Of a stretch of DNA of 64,000 nt, positions 55,386-64,000 are shown piece by piece; positions within the stretch are counted from its first letter, which is position 1, and the number at the start of each line of letters is the position of its first letter. Both the position numbers and the translations under genes were made by a program. The notes under the pieces are model-generated. The model did no database searches. It was given only the letters and a program-made list of their open reading frames with translations, and was not told the origin of the DNA. The stretch is from Robertmurraya korlensis NBRC 107688 (lineage in GTDB: Bacteria; Bacillota; Bacilli; Bacillales; Cytobacillaceae). Location of the stretch: NCBI RefSeq assembly GCF_001591645.1, contig NZ_BCVH01000002.1, forward strand, positions 124,001 through 188,000. The letters are read 5' to 3'.

Positions 55386-58031
55386 TTATAGTCCTTTTAA
55401 TTCATTTAAACGTGCTTCTACTAGTGCTCGTTTTTCCACGTAGTCCTTTTCTTTTGCACGCTCTTCATTAATTACTTTTTCAGGTGCCTTCTTCACAAAG
55501 CCCTCATTGCTCAGTTTCTTTTGAACACGTTCAACTTCTTGTGTAAGCTTTGCATGTTCCTTTCCTAATCGAGCGATTTCTTCCTCTATGTTAAGTAATC
55601 CAGCTAGTGGGAGGATAATTTCAGCACCCGTTACAACAGCCGTCATCGCTTTTTCCGGCTCATTCACTACTGTCCCGATTATTAATTCCTCAGGATTACA
55701 GAAACGTTCAATATAGGCACGATTCTTTTCTAACACAGCGGATATTTGTTCGTCTTTCCCTTTTACGATCATGTTAATCTTTTTGCTTAGTGGAGTATTT
55801 ACCTCTGCACGGATATTTCTAACAGAACGAATGATTTCCACCAATAGCTTCATATCAGAAGCAGCCTGATGATTGGTTAAGTCCTCATTCACTACAGGCC
55901 AAGTAGCTACTGTAATTGACTCTCCATTGTGAGGAAGGTTCTGCCAAATCTCCTCTGTTATAAACGGCATAAATGGATGAAGCAGTCTCATCGTTTGATC
56001 TAGGACATAAGCTAAAACCGATCTTGTAGTCAATTTAGCCGCTTCATTGTCACCGTACAGGGGAAGCTTTGCCATTTCAATATACCAATCACAGAAATCA
56101 TCCCAAATGAAATTGTATAAAACACGTCCTACTTCACCAAATTCATATCGATCTGAAAGTCTTGTTACCGTTTCAATGGTTTCATTTAGTCTTGTCAGAA
56201 TCCATTGATCGGCTACGGACTTTTCACCACTTAAGTCAATTTGATCATACGTTAATCCATCCATATTCATTAAGGCAAAACGAGAGGCATTCCAGATCTT
56301 ATTTGCAAAATTCCAAGTAGCTTCTACTTTTTCCGTACTATAACGCAAATCCTGCCCTGGAGAGCTTCCGGTTGATAGGAAATAACGCAATGAATCTGCA
56401 CCATACTTATCAATTACTTCCATCGGATCAACACCGTTTCCAAGTGACTTACTCATTTTACGTCCTTCCGCATCTCGAACAAGTCCATGGATTAGGACAT
56501 CCTCAAATGGACGTTCTCCTGTGAACTCCAAGCCTTGGAAAATCATTCTCGATACCCAGAAAAAGATAATATCATAACCAGTCACAAGACAAGCGGTAGG
56601 ATAGTAGCGTTTATAATCATCGGATTCAATATCTGGCCAACCCATTGTAGAAAATGGCCAAAGAGCAGAGCTAAACCATGTGTCTAAGACGTCCTTGTCC
56701 TGTTCCCAGTTTTCAATATCTGTCGGAGGTTCCTGATTGACGTATACTTCCCCTGTCTCCTTGTGATACCAAGCTGGAATGCGGTGCCCCCACCAAAGCT
56801 GGCGAGAAATACACCAGTCACGAATGTTTTCCATCCAGCGCAGGTATGTGTTCTCAAATCGTTCAGGTACAAAATTAACTTTTTCTTCTTTGTTTTGTAA
56901 AGCAATTGCCTCATCAGCTAAGGGTTGCATTTTAACAAACCACTGAGTAGATAAATATGGTTCAACAACCGCCCCACTTCTTTCTGAATGGCCAACCGAA
57001 TGCATATGGTCTTCAATTTTAAACAATACTCCGTCTTCTTGAAGGTCCTTAACAATTTGCTTACGACATTCGAATCGATCCATTCCTTGGTACTTACCAG
57101 CGTTCGAATTCATCGTACCATCTTCGTTCATTACAAGTACACGTTCAAGATTATGTCTATTTCCAATCTCAAAGTCATTCGGGTCATGTGCCGGAGTAAT
57201 TTTCACTGCACCTGATCCAAATTCCATATCAACGTAATCGTCACCAACGATTGGGATTTCACGACCAACGATTGGTAGGATCACTGTTTTCCCAATCAAG
57301 TCCTTATATCTGTCATCCTCAGGATGAACAGCAACTGCCGTGTCCCCTAACATCGTTTCTGGTCTTGTAGTTGCGATTTCAATAAACCCTGAACCATCAC
57401 TTAAAGGATACTTCATATGGTAAAAAGCACCTTGTACATCTTTATAAATAACTTCAATATCGGAAAGAGCAGTTTTTGTTGCCGGATCCCAGTTGATTAT
57501 ATACTCCCCTCGATAGATAAGGCCCTTGTTATATAAAGATACAAAAACCTCTCTCACTGCTTTCGATAATCCTTCATCCAGCGTAAAGCGTTCTCTCGTA
57601 TAATCAAGACCTAGTCCTAACTTAGACCACTGCTCACGAATATGGCTTGCATACTCTTCCTTCCACTTCCAAGTTTCTTCAACAAATGCCTCACGACCTA
57701 GGTCATAGCGGCTCTTTCCTTCCGCACGAAGCTTTTCTTCCACCTTTGCTTGCGTGGCAATACCCGCATGGTCCATTCCTGGTAACCATAACACATCATA
57801 CCCCTGCATACGTTTCATTCTCGTTAGAATATCCTGTAAGGTTGTGTCCCAAGCATGACCTAAGTGTAGCTTTCCTGTTACATTTGGTGGTGGAATGACG
57901 ATTGTATATGGCTCTTTCTCTTGGTCATTAGGTGCTTGAAAATATTTTCCCTTAAGCCACCATTCATAACGACCTCGTTCAATCGTGTTTGGATCGTATT
58001 TGGTTGGCATTGTTAATTCATTTGTTTCCAT
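55386..58031 (-). CDS. valS: Valyl-tRNA synthetase
   Basis: ValRS charges tRNA-Val and edits Thr. The 881-aa class I enzyme has the HIGH-type motif [14 protein letters not shown] (about 50), an editing domain with [17 protein letters not shown] (about 220), the KMSKS motif [15 protein letters not shown] (about 525), an anticodon-binding domain and a C-terminal coiled coil ([21 protein letters not shown]). The ATG at 58031 follows GGAGGGAAC; the frame extends to 58118 through the T-box terminator, which is rejected. Regulated by the T-box just upstream. Confidence 0.98.
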   Translation of the reverse strand: METNELTMPTKYDPNTIERGRYEWWLKGKYFQAPNDQEKEPYTIVIPPPNVTGKLHLGHAWDTTLQDILTRMKRMQGYDVLWLPGMDHAGIATQAKVEEKLRAEGKSRYDLGREAFVEETWKWKEEYASHIREQWSKLGLGLDYTRERFTLDEGLSKAVREVFVSLYNKGLIYRGEYIINWDPATKTALSDIEVIYKDVQGAFYHMKYPLSDGSGFIEIATTRPETMLGDTAVAVHPEDDRYKDLIGKTVILPIVGREIPIVGDDYVDMEFGSGAVKITPAHDPNDFEIGNRHNLERVLVMNEDGTMNSNAGKYQGMDRFECRKQIVKDLQEDGVLFKIEDHMHSVGHSERSGAVVEPYLSTQWFVKMQPLADEAIALQNKEEKVNFVPERFENTYLRWMENIRDWCISRQLWWGHRIPAWYHKETGEVYVNQEPPTDIENWEQDKDVLDTWFSSALWPFSTMGWPDIESDDYKRYYPTACLVTGYDIIFFWVSRMIFQGLEFTGERPFEDVLIHGLVRDAEGRKMSKSLGNGVDPMEVIDKYGADSLRYFLSTGSSPGQDLRYSTEKVEATWNFANKIWNASRFALMNMDGLTYDQIDLSGEKSVADQWILTRLNETIETVTRLSDRYEFGEVGRVLYNFIWDDFCDWYIEMAKLPLYGDNEAAKLTTRSVLAYVLDQTMRLLHPFMPFITEEIWQNLPHNGESITVATWPVVNEDLTNHQAASDMKLLVEIIRSVRNIRAEVNTPLSKKINMIVKGKDEQISAVLEKNRAYIERFCNPEELIIGTVVNEPEKAMTAVVTGAEIILPLAGLLNIEEEIARLGKEHAKLTQEVERVQKKLSNEGFVKKAPEKVINEERAKEKDYVEKRALVEARLNELKGL

Positions 58032-58049
58032 ACTGTTCCCTCCTAAAGT

Positions 58050-58355
58050 AAATACAAAAAACCCCACTCGTCTAAAAGGACGAATGGAGTTTGCTTCGCG
58101 GTACCACCTTTTTTCCAATCAACAAATAACGCTTAATTGGCTCTTATACTAGATAACGGATTTCCCGTCTTTCACTACTAAGAAAAACTGTTCGTAAAAG
58201 ATGCTCAAGGGCGACCTTCAATTGGAACGCTTAGAAAACTTTTCAGACACGAGTTTTCCTCTCTAAAAGCGAGTAACCAACCTACTCTTCCCTTTCATAG
58301 CAAATGGCTGTATGTAATTATGTAAAGATTAAAAGATATAAACCTTCAATTTATA
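58050..58355 (-). promoter_or_regulatory. T-box riboswitch controlling valS
   Basis: The minus-strand leader holds the T-box core AAAGGTGGTACCGCGAAGC near 58094-58112. A terminator hairpin follows (arms ACTCCATTCGTCC and GGACGAGTGGGGT-like at 58056-58091, with mismatches) and a T run. A structured 5' region lies at about 58150-58330. GTC triplets occur in the stem I region, but the specifier codon could not be fixed by eye. Uncharged tRNA-Val should promote read-through. Confidence 0.93.
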
Positions 58356-58361
58356 CTCCAT

Positions 58362-58391
58362 ATACTACATAAAAAAGTACATCAACGTCAA
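58362..58391 (-). promoter_or_regulatory. Promoter of the valS T-box leader
   Basis: TTGACG (58386-58391), 18 nt, TAGTAT (58362-58367) on the minus strand, with a TATG just before the -10. Confidence 0.6.
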
Positions 58392-58496
58392 TAAGGATAC
58401 CCATATTTTTTTATAACCATACATAGAGTAATGGAAGAAGGATTTTTTCACTTTACGTCTATGGCATATTTCATTATGAATTTTGGAGGGATCGGT

Positions 58497-58688
58497 GTGA
58501 AAAGAAGGTATAATCCTTATACATTGCCACCATGGTTAAGGACCGTTAGAGGAGTATGCAGACAATTCGTTATCCCTTTTTGTATCTTTCAAGGAATTCG
58601 AACCATCTTTCTTCCAACAACATTTGATGTACTTTTTCTTGCCATCCTCATTAGTCTTGCTATTGCCTTTCACTTTGAATTTATTTAG
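58497..58688 (+). CDS. Small hypothetical membrane protein (63 aa)
   Basis: GTG at 58497 has GGAGGG 6 nt upstream and opens a 63-residue frame: VKRRYNPYTLPPWLRTVR, a central segment RQFVIPFCIFQGIRTIFLP and a hydrophobic C-terminal helix (DVLFLAILISLAIAFHF). The positively charged N-terminus and two hydrophobic stretches suggest a small membrane protein. The strong ribosome site, good codon pattern and place in a clean intergenic region support it as real. I have a weak memory of similar short ORFs beside valS/ysxE in other Bacilli but cannot name a function. Longer starts (58431) lack a ribosome site. Confidence 0.68.
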   Translation: MKRRYNPYTLPPWLRTVRGVCRQFVIPFCIFQGIRTIFLPTTFDVLFLAILISLAIAFHFEFI

Positions 58689-58713
58689 GGAGCCCATTAA
58701 CTTTGGGCTCCCT
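58687..58713. terminator. Hairpin between the small ORF and ysxE (possible bidirectional terminator)
   Basis: Perfect arms AGGGAGCCCA/TGGGCTCCCT with a 7-nt loop cover the ends of both convergent genes. T runs are poor on both sides, so termination strength is uncertain. Confidence 0.6.
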
Positions 58714-59752
58714 CGTTACTTTGAGCTGCTGCTTGGGCAGCGGCTTGTTTTTTTTGTCTTTCTATTTCCTCAATTCGCATAACCATGTACTCCGAGTTTT
58801 TTAATAACCAATATTGCTTCTGTAGCTTTTGAACAAACTTAATTTCATTTCTATCTTTTGATTTATAATACTCCTCCACTACCCTTAACACGGGGCCGGG
58901 ATGGGCAAAATAACTTAATAATAAGAGCATTTCGTCATCCTTTAATGGAAAGTATTTCAGGTATACATATAACCAATCTATACAGTCATCACAACGCTTC
59001 GGGAAAGTGTGTAACAGTCTTGATAAAAAAGGCAAAATATCATGAATGGCTGCACCTTCCTTACTGCCTTCAAGATTAATAAAATACCCGTATCCTCTAT
59101 CATCATAGAGAAAATGCTCGGAGGAGATTTTTCCGTGAACCACGACGGCTCTTGCCTTCGTTTCTTCCTTTGTTTGTTCAAACCATTCTTTAAGCTTGTT
59201 TTGGGAATACGTTAATGCTTGACGAATGTCATTATAATACAGGCAAAACAGAAGTTCCGTAGGGGACATATATTGTTTCCCTTCACACGCCTCAATATAT
59301 CCTTCAATAAATTCAATCTCTTTCTCCCAAAGTGATGAAAGATTATTATAATGATCTTCTTTTTCTTTAGGATCAATACTGACTTCATGAAGTGATAAGG
59401 TATGGAGTCTTGCTAGCTCACGAAAAAGCTGTTGATTTCTTTCATTGCGATTTTCTTTTTCCTCATTAGGTAACCATGGCATTAAGTAATATAATGCCTG
59501 GTTATGCAGAACAGCATAGCGCCCATCAACCGTTGGATAAACCGGTACAATACGGTTGTAGCCTTTTTGATATAGATATTGAATATGTCGGATAAAATCC
59601 GTTCCATGTTTAGGAGAGATCTTCTTTAAAGCAAATACTCCTTTATCACTATAAACACGGTAGATTTTCCCGAATCTCTCAATAAAATGAGGCTTAACCT
59701 CGTAATATTTTAAAATTGGCTCCATCTGTTGTAAGAAATTCACATTCGACAA
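58697..59752 (-). CDS. ysxE: Spore coat protein YsxE (CotS/kinase-fold family)
   Basis: YsxE is an inner-coat protein of the CotS family, cotranscribed with spoVID in B. subtilis. The product (about 351 aa) has the kinase-like N-lobe YRVYSDKGVFALKKISPKHG and YLMPWLPNEE. In the catalytic-loop position VVVHGKISSEHFLY, HGD is replaced by HGK, and INLEGSKEG stands for the DFD motif, so a dead kinase fold is likely. It ends in an Ala/Gln-rich tail. The start is inferred as TTG 59752 (GGAAGGG 9 nt upstream); the longer frame runs through the spoVID terminator. A spoVID-ysxE pair is the known order. Confidence 0.87.
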   Translation of the reverse strand: MSNVNFLQQMEPILKYYEVKPHFIERFGKIYRVYSDKGVFALKKISPKHGTDFIRHIQYLYQKGYNRIVPVYPTVDGRYAVLHNQALYYLMPWLPNEEKENRNERNQQLFRELARLHTLSLHEVSIDPKEKEDHYNNLSSLWEKEIEFIEGYIEACEGKQYMSPTELLFCLYYNDIRQALTYSQNKLKEWFEQTKEETKARAVVVHGKISSEHFLYDDRGYGYFINLEGSKEGAAIHDILPFLSRLLHTFPKRCDDCIDWLYVYLKYFPLKDDEMLLLLSYFAHPGPVLRVVEEYYKSKDRNEIKFVQKLQKQYWLLKNSEYMVMRIEEIERQKKQAAAQAAAQSNEGAQS

Positions 59753-59771
59753 GGATCTCAACCCTTCCATT

Positions 59772-59804
59772 AAAAACAACAAGGGCAGGATTTCTCACCT
59801 GCCC
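59772..59804 (-). terminator. Terminator/attenuator between spoVID and ysxE
   Basis: Arms GGGCAGG/CCTGCCC with an 8-nt loop are followed by TTGTTGTTTTT on the minus strand. It lies 15 nt past the spoVID stop and just before ysxE, so part of the transcripts may end here. Confidence 0.85.
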
Positions 59805-59818
59805 AACGGTTGTTTTTT

Positions 59819-60982
59819 CTATTTATGGGCAATAGGAATAGGTATATAAAGAACTTGCCCTTCGTATATATCTTGATTTAACTCAAGATGGTTTACCTTA
59901 AGTAATTGTTGTACGGGTACTTCATAACGGGCAGCTAATTGTTCCACCGTTTCTCCGCTTTGAACAATGGCTACACGGAGCTTAGTTAAATCTTCTGTTT
60001 CCTCTTTTCGTGCAAAAAACTCAGTTAACGACATCCCCTTTTTCGAGGATTTCTTTTTCTTAAACTTTGGCTGAGGTGAAGAGGAAGATTCAACCTCTGC
60101 TTCCGTTTGGATTTCTGCTTGTGGCTGGAGTTCCGGAAGTTCTTGGTGTTCTACTTCTAGTATAGGTTGAAGCGGGGCCTCCTGAGTCTCCTCAACTACC
60201 TCTTCTTTTGGTACCTCTTGGGCTATTTCACTTCGAGCTGCTGAAAAAGTAATTTCAGGCTCCTTCGGTTCGTTTACAGGAAGCTGTGGTGCGTCAAAGA
60301 GTTCGACCGATTTGTTTATAGGAACCACTTTTTCCTCTTCATCATCAGCGGATTTTCTCGCCTCCACTGCGAATGGTTCATATTCCTGCTCGGAAACCGT
60401 TACATCTTCTTGTTCTCTTGTTTCAAGCTCGTTAGACACTTCAACATTCTCTTCTATTTCCTCGTCAGTTGTGGCCTCGCGATAAGCAACCTCCAGTTGA
60501 ACTTCTTCCGCATCTTCCACTTCAACTTCCTCATATACCGGCTTATGCTGCTGATCTCCATAAAGACCAGTGATCGTTAAATCGGCAGTAAGCTTCATAC
60601 AGCTTCTTTCTTGAAATAGATAATCAAAGCTTTCCACTTCTACATGGATGTCATCGATGCTTTGGATACGGTTATTAGGAATGGTGATATCTACCGGAAA
60701 ACGGTGTGAAAACTCACAGAGTCCCTCTTCCCTTTCCTCCACATGATGAACAAACTTCGGAGCAGTAAACAAATCCTCCTCCTCGTTAGAACCATCATTG
60801 TAACGTTGATATTCCCCTGTTAATTCTAATGCACCTTGAATGGTGACATATTGTTCGTTTTCATGAATGGTAATATTCGGATCAAGCGAAATAGAAACTA
60901 ACTCCTCTACTTCCTGTCCCTTTTGAAACCACACCGATTCTTCTAATGAAAATCGCAAGCACGACTCGTTACCTTGAGACAA
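59819..60982 (-). CDS. spoVID: SpoVID, spore coat encasement morphogenetic protein
   Basis: SpoVID drives encasement of the spore by coat layers and binds SafA and SpoIVA. The 387-aa protein has a conserved N-terminal domain (CLRFSLEESVWFQKGQEVEEL, LELTGEYQRY, HRFPVDITIPNNRI, about 1-150). A long acidic Glu-rich middle (about 150-310) is followed by a C-terminal LysM (VAIVQSGETVEQLAARYEV, near 335-385). It is shorter than the 575-aa B. subtilis protein, the difference being in the acidic linker. TTG 60982 is the start, with GGGAGGAG 5-6 nt upstream; the frame open to 61000 covers that site. Confidence 0.93.
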   Translation of the reverse strand: MSQGNESCLRFSLEESVWFQKGQEVEELVSISLDPNITIHENEQYVTIQGALELTGEYQRYNDGSNEEEDLFTAPKFVHHVEEREEGLCEFSHRFPVDITIPNNRIQSIDDIHVEVESFDYLFQERSCMKLTADLTITGLYGDQQHKPVYEEVEVEDAEEVQLEVAYREATTDEEIEENVEVSNELETREQEDVTVSEQEYEPFAVEARKSADDEEEKVVPINKSVELFDAPQLPVNEPKEPEITFSAARSEIAQEVPKEEVVEETQEAPLQPILEVEHQELPELQPQAEIQTEAEVESSSSPQPKFKKKKSSKKGMSLTEFFARKEETEDLTKLRVAIVQSGETVEQLAARYEVPVQQLLKVNHLELNQDIYEGQVLYIPIPIAHK

Positions 60983-61090
60983 AGCGACTCCTCCCTTCAT
61001 TTCCTATACGTTTATCACTATGTCATTATCACTCTATGAACTAGTGAATATTTTTATGATTAAAAGTACTATCTAATAGCTGGTTTACAT

Positions 61091-61118
61091 AAAAAAAGAG
61101 ACCCATACGAGTCTCTTT
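61091..61118 (-). terminator. Terminator after hemL
   Basis: Arms AAAGAGAC/GTCTCTTT with an 8-nt loop are followed by a run of T on the minus strand, 9 nt past the hemL stop. Confidence 0.92.
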
Positions 61119-61126
61119 GCTACGAA

Positions 61127-62413
61127 TTATTTTAGCTTTGAAAAGGCAACGTCAATTGCCAGGATTGTGTTTTCAATATCTTCATTACTATGAGCAGTTG
61201 ATAGGAACATTCCCTCAAACTGAGATGGTGGTAAGAAAACACCCTGATTCGCCATTTCTTGGTAATAAGTAGCAAAATAGTCAAGATTAGAGGTTTTAGC
61301 TTGTTCGTAGTTTGTTACCTCTTCGTTTGTAAAGAAAAATCCGACCATTGAGCCTACACGATTGATTGTATGAGGAATATCGTATTTTTGTGCTGCTCTT
61401 CTTATTCCTTCTTCAAGTAATGCTGCCATGCGTGCAAACTCCTCATAATGTTCTGGTGTTAGCTGGCTAAGTGTTTCCATCCCTGCAGTCATCGCAAGAG
61501 GATTACCAGAAAGTGTTCCAGCCTGATAAATTGGTCCACTTGGCGCAATTTGCTCCATGATTTCCGCTCTTCCTCCATAGGCTCCAACAGGGAGTCCACC
61601 ACCAATAACTTTTCCAAGACAAGTTATATCTGGAGTAATCCCAAAATATCCCTGTGCACAGTTATAGCCAACTCTAAATCCGGTCATTACTTCATCAAAA
61701 ATTAAAAGTGACCCATATTGCGTAGTAATGTCTCGTAGGCCTTCCAAGAACCCCGGTTGAGGTAGAACGACACCCATGTTTCCTGCTACTGGTTCTACTA
61801 TGATACCTGCTATATCCTCACCAAATTGCTCAAATGCATAGCGAACACTTTCTAAATCATTATATGGTACGGTAATTGTGTTCTTTGCGACCCCTTCTGG
61901 AACACCTGGGCTATCCGGAAGACCTAGTGTTGCCACTCCAGAGCCTGCTTTAATTAAAAGTGAATCTCCGTGACCATGGTAACAGCCTTCAAACTTAAGA
62001 ATCTTATTTCTCCCTGTATATCCACGAGCTAGACGTAAGGCACTCATGGTAGCTTCCGTTCCTGAAGAAACCATACGAACGATTTCTATTGACGGAACTC
62101 TTTCCTGAACAAGCTTGGCAAGCTTCGTTTCAATAAGACTTGGAGCACCGAAGCTTGTCCCTAGTTCTGCTACCTTTTTAATCGCTTCAACCACACGATC
62201 ATTTGCATGACCAAGGATTAGCGGTCCCCATGACAACACATAATCAATGTATTCATTTCCATCAATGTCGTAAATTTTTGAGCCTTTTCCTCGCTCCATA
62301 AAAATTGGATCCATTTTTACCGATTTAAAGGCACGAACAGGACTGTTCACTCCACCAGGCATAAGTGTTTTCGCCTCTGCAAAAGCTTCAATTGATTTAG
62401 AGTAAGAGCGCAT
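61127..62413 (-). CDS. hemL: Glutamate-1-semialdehyde 2,1-aminomutase
   Basis: HemL makes 5-aminolevulinate from glutamate-1-semialdehyde. The 428-aa PLP enzyme has [71 protein letters not shown] and the PLP lysine in [18 protein letters not shown] (about 267). ATG 62413 has GGGGG 6 nt upstream; the frame to 62434 is unsupported. It closes the hem operon (hemD-hemB-hemL here), followed by a terminator. Confidence 0.98.
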   Translation of the reverse strand: MRSYSKSIEAFAEAKTLMPGGVNSPVRAFKSVKMDPIFMERGKGSKIYDIDGNEYIDYVLSWGPLILGHANDRVVEAIKKVAELGTSFGAPSLIETKLAKLVQERVPSIEIVRMVSSGTEATMSALRLARGYTGRNKILKFEGCYHGHGDSLLIKAGSGVATLGLPDSPGVPEGVAKNTITVPYNDLESVRYAFEQFGEDIAGIIVEPVAGNMGVVLPQPGFLEGLRDITTQYGSLLIFDEVMTGFRVGYNCAQGYFGITPDITCLGKVIGGGLPVGAYGGRAEIMEQIAPSGPIYQAGTLSGNPLAMTAGMETLSQLTPEHYEEFARMAALLEEGIRRAAQKYDIPHTINRVGSMVGFFFTNEEVTNYEQAKTSNLDYFATYYQEMANQGVFLPPSQFEGMFLSTAHSNEDIENTILAIDVAFSKLK

Positions 62414-62437
62414 ATGTATCCCCCGTTTCATCAAGTA

Positions 62438-63415
62438 TTAGTTTTGTTTTAACCATTTTGCTGCATCCTTGGCATGGTAAGTAATAATAAGGTCTGCACC
62501 TGCTCTTTTCATACCTGTTAGCATTTCCATCACAATATTTCTTTCATCAATCCATCCGTTTTGAGCGGCAGCTTTAACCATGGAGTACTCCCCACTAACA
62601 TTATAGACAACAACTGGAAGATGGAAATGGTTCTTAATATCACGTACGATATCCAAGTATGGCATTCCAGGCTTCACAATTAGGAAGTCTGCTCCTTCCT
62701 GAACATCTGAATCAGCTTCTCGTAGCCCTTCAATTCGATTGGCTGGGTCCATTTGATACGTTTTACGATCGCCAAATTGTGGTGTACTTTCAGCTGCTTC
62801 ACGAAATGGTCCGTAGAAGGCAGAAGCATATTTAACAGCGTAAGACATAATCGGAATATTCTCAAAGCCAGCCTCATCTAAGCCTGCTCTAATGGCTGCT
62901 ACAAATCCGTCCATCATATTTGAAGGAGCAATAATATCAGCACCTGCTTTTGCTTGGCTGACTGCTGTGTCAGCTAATAATTTCAATGATGGATCATTTA
63001 ATACTTGTCCATCTTCAATCACTCCACAGTGACCATGGCTTGTATATTCACATAAACATGTATCTGCAATCACAACAATATCAGAATACTGCTCTTTAAT
63101 TACACGAGTAGCTTTTTGAACAATTCCATGATCATGAAAAGCCCCAGTACCACATTCATCTTTTTCCTCCGGAATACCAAATAAAAGGACAGACTTAATC
63201 CCAAGTGATACCACTTCGTCCATTTCAATCCTTAATTGGTCCAACGATAATTGAAAAACTCCTGGCATAGATTGAATAGCTTTTTTTACATTTTCACCTT
63301 CAGCTACAAAGATTGGATATACTAAATCCTCAAGATGTAAATGGTTTTCACGAACCATAGTACGTAAGGTTGCTGTTGATCGTAAACGGCGGTGACGAGA
63401 AAATGATTGATTCAT
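62438..63415 (-). CDS. hemB: Delta-aminolevulinic acid dehydratase (porphobilinogen synthase)
   Basis: HemB condenses two ALA molecules to porphobilinogen. The 325-aa TIM-barrel enzyme starts [18 protein letters not shown]. It shows the zinc-type cysteine cluster [16 protein letters not shown] (about 118-133) and the Schiff-base lysines in [15 protein letters not shown] (about 196) and [12 protein letters not shown] (about 250). Its start overlaps the hemD stop by 4 nt. Confidence 0.98.
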   Translation of the reverse strand: MNQSFSRHRRLRSTATLRTMVRENHLHLEDLVYPIFVAEGENVKKAIQSMPGVFQLSLDQLRIEMDEVVSLGIKSVLLFGIPEEKDECGTGAFHDHGIVQKATRVIKEQYSDIVVIADTCLCEYTSHGHCGVIEDGQVLNDPSLKLLADTAVSQAKAGADIIAPSNMMDGFVAAIRAGLDEAGFENIPIMSYAVKYASAFYGPFREAAESTPQFGDRKTYQMDPANRIEGLREADSDVQEGADFLIVKPGMPYLDIVRDIKNHFHLPVVVYNVSGEYSMVKAAAQNGWIDERNIVMEMLTGMKRAGADLIITYHAKDAAKWLKQN

Positions 63416-64000
63416 TTGTTCTCCCTCTTTTCTATTTTTTTCATAACACTTTGTAACATATGATCAATTGTATATATATTTGGCATTGCATCAACACGCA
63501 AACCTAGGGCATTAGCACGTTGGAAAGTAACAGGTCCAATACACATGATTAGGCAATGATCAATTGTCGATAACAAATTCATTTCTTTTACAACAGCCAT
63601 AAAATGATCCACTGTTGAGGGACTAGTAAAGCTAATTATATCTAACTGTTTTTCTGTTAGCGCCTTCACTAATGCGTCCCGACTACTGTCAGGAAAAAAT
63701 GTTTCATATATGACTAATTCGTCTACTTTCGCTCCCTTTTCCTCAAGTGAAGTCGATATAAATTCTCTAGCCAAATTGCCCTTAGGAATTAACACATTCA
63801 CTCCTTCACTAATATGTGGCGAAAACTCTTCAACAAACGCTTCAGCCACGTATGTTTTGGGTTTAAAATCAACTGTGATTCCCTTTCTCATCAGGGCTTC
63901 CTCTGTTTTTTCACCAATGACAGCAATCTTTATATTAGCGAGGACGGTCGGAAGGATATCAAAAGCAAAAAATGTTTCTACAGTCACATTGCTAGTAAAA
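63412..64000 (-). CDS. hemD: Uroporphyrinogen-III synthase (partial)
   Basis: HemD closes hydroxymethylbilane to uroporphyrinogen III. Only the C-terminal 195 or so residues are in the window; the frame runs off the right edge, so a start at GTG 63987 would be artificial. [14 protein letters not shown] at the edge is the conserved FTSxxGVxxFF region. It is followed by [41 protein letters not shown] and [16 protein letters not shown]. It is coupled to hemB through a 4-nt overlap. Confidence 0.95.
   Translation of the reverse strand, partial: FTSNVTVETFFAFDILPTVLANIKIAVIGEKTEEALMRKGITVDFKPKTYVAEAFVEEFSPHISEGVNVLIPKGNLAREFISTSLEEKGAKVDELVIYETFFPDSSRDALVKALTEKQLDIISFTSPSTVDHFMAVVKEMNLLSTIDHCLIMCIGPVTFQRANALGLRVDAMPNIYTIDHMLQSVMKKIEKRENK

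Noticed and set aside
56684-56914. 76-aa minus-strand ORF inside valS
   Set aside because: It lies in another frame of valS with no ribosome site and no family resemblance.
61014-61040. Sigma-E-like promoter before spoVID (TTCATAG with CATAGTGAT)
   Set aside because: The spacer is only 11 nt, shorter than the usual sigma-E spacing, so the match is not convincing.

Overview
The window comes from a low-GC, endospore-forming Firmicute of the Bacillus family. It carries spoVB, bofC, safA, spoVID, spoIVFA/FB, spo0B, spoIIB and comN homologues, strong AGGAGG-type ribosome-binding sites, T-box leaders and a 6S RNA. From memory, its gene order closely follows the rarA-to-hemD stretch of Bacillus subtilis. 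It is therefore core chromosome, with a few local insertions. I saw no rRNA, tRNA, CRISPR array, transposase or prophage.

Layout. 1-2.9 kb: a partial YczE-type membrane protein, rarA, tcdA and 6S RNA. 2.9-6.5 kb: the hisS-aspS operon behind a T-box, and a small yrzK-like gene. 6.7-8.5 kb: an SH3b/amidase wall hydrolase. 8.5-15.6 kb: dtd, relA, apt, recJ, a LapA-type protein and a cation exporter. 15.7-21.6 kb: secDF, comN, spoVB, a DUF421 protein, yrzE and yajC. 21.7-25.7 kb: tgt-queA (queuosine) and ruvAB. 25.8-29.9 kb: bofC, a CoxA/YhcN-type lipoprotein, a CotS-like kinase-fold protein and SafA. 30-35.4 kb: nadB-nadC-nadA diverging from nifS-niaR (NAD synthesis and its repressor). 35.4-38.8 kb: pheA, pheB, obg and spo0B. 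39-40 kb: rplU-prp-rpmA with an L21 leader. 40-43.2 kb: an RNase E/G gene and spoIVFA/FB. 43.3-47.5 kb: minCD and mreBCD. 47.6-50.8 kb: radC, split by a group II intron, and maf. 51-58 kb: spoIIB, a GGDEF protein, folC and valS with a T-box. 58.4-64 kb: a small conserved-looking ORF, ysxE, spoVID, hemL, hemB and partial hemD.

The standout is a 1,859-nt group II intron (47793-49651, minus strand) inside radC, in the sense orientation. It interrupts the JAMM metal-binding motif between HNHPSG and DPTPS. Its ends, domain V, domain VI branch point and both exon-binding sites (6/6 and 5/5 base pairs) look intact, and precise excision restores a normal 229-aa RadC. The intron-encoded protein keeps a maturase-like domain X. 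It has lost the reverse-transcriptase catalytic aspartates (the YADD position reads NYNH) and shows no endonuclease domain. The simplest reading is an immobile intron kept as a splicing-only element whose own maturase is needed to make RadC.

Other points worth checking are a perfect 18-bp palindrome in the secDF leader, a non-canonical start for yrzE, a nine-G tract against the yrvD start codon, an RNase E/G gene (absent from B. subtilis), a CotS-like kinase gene translationally coupled to safA, and repeat blocks in SafA.
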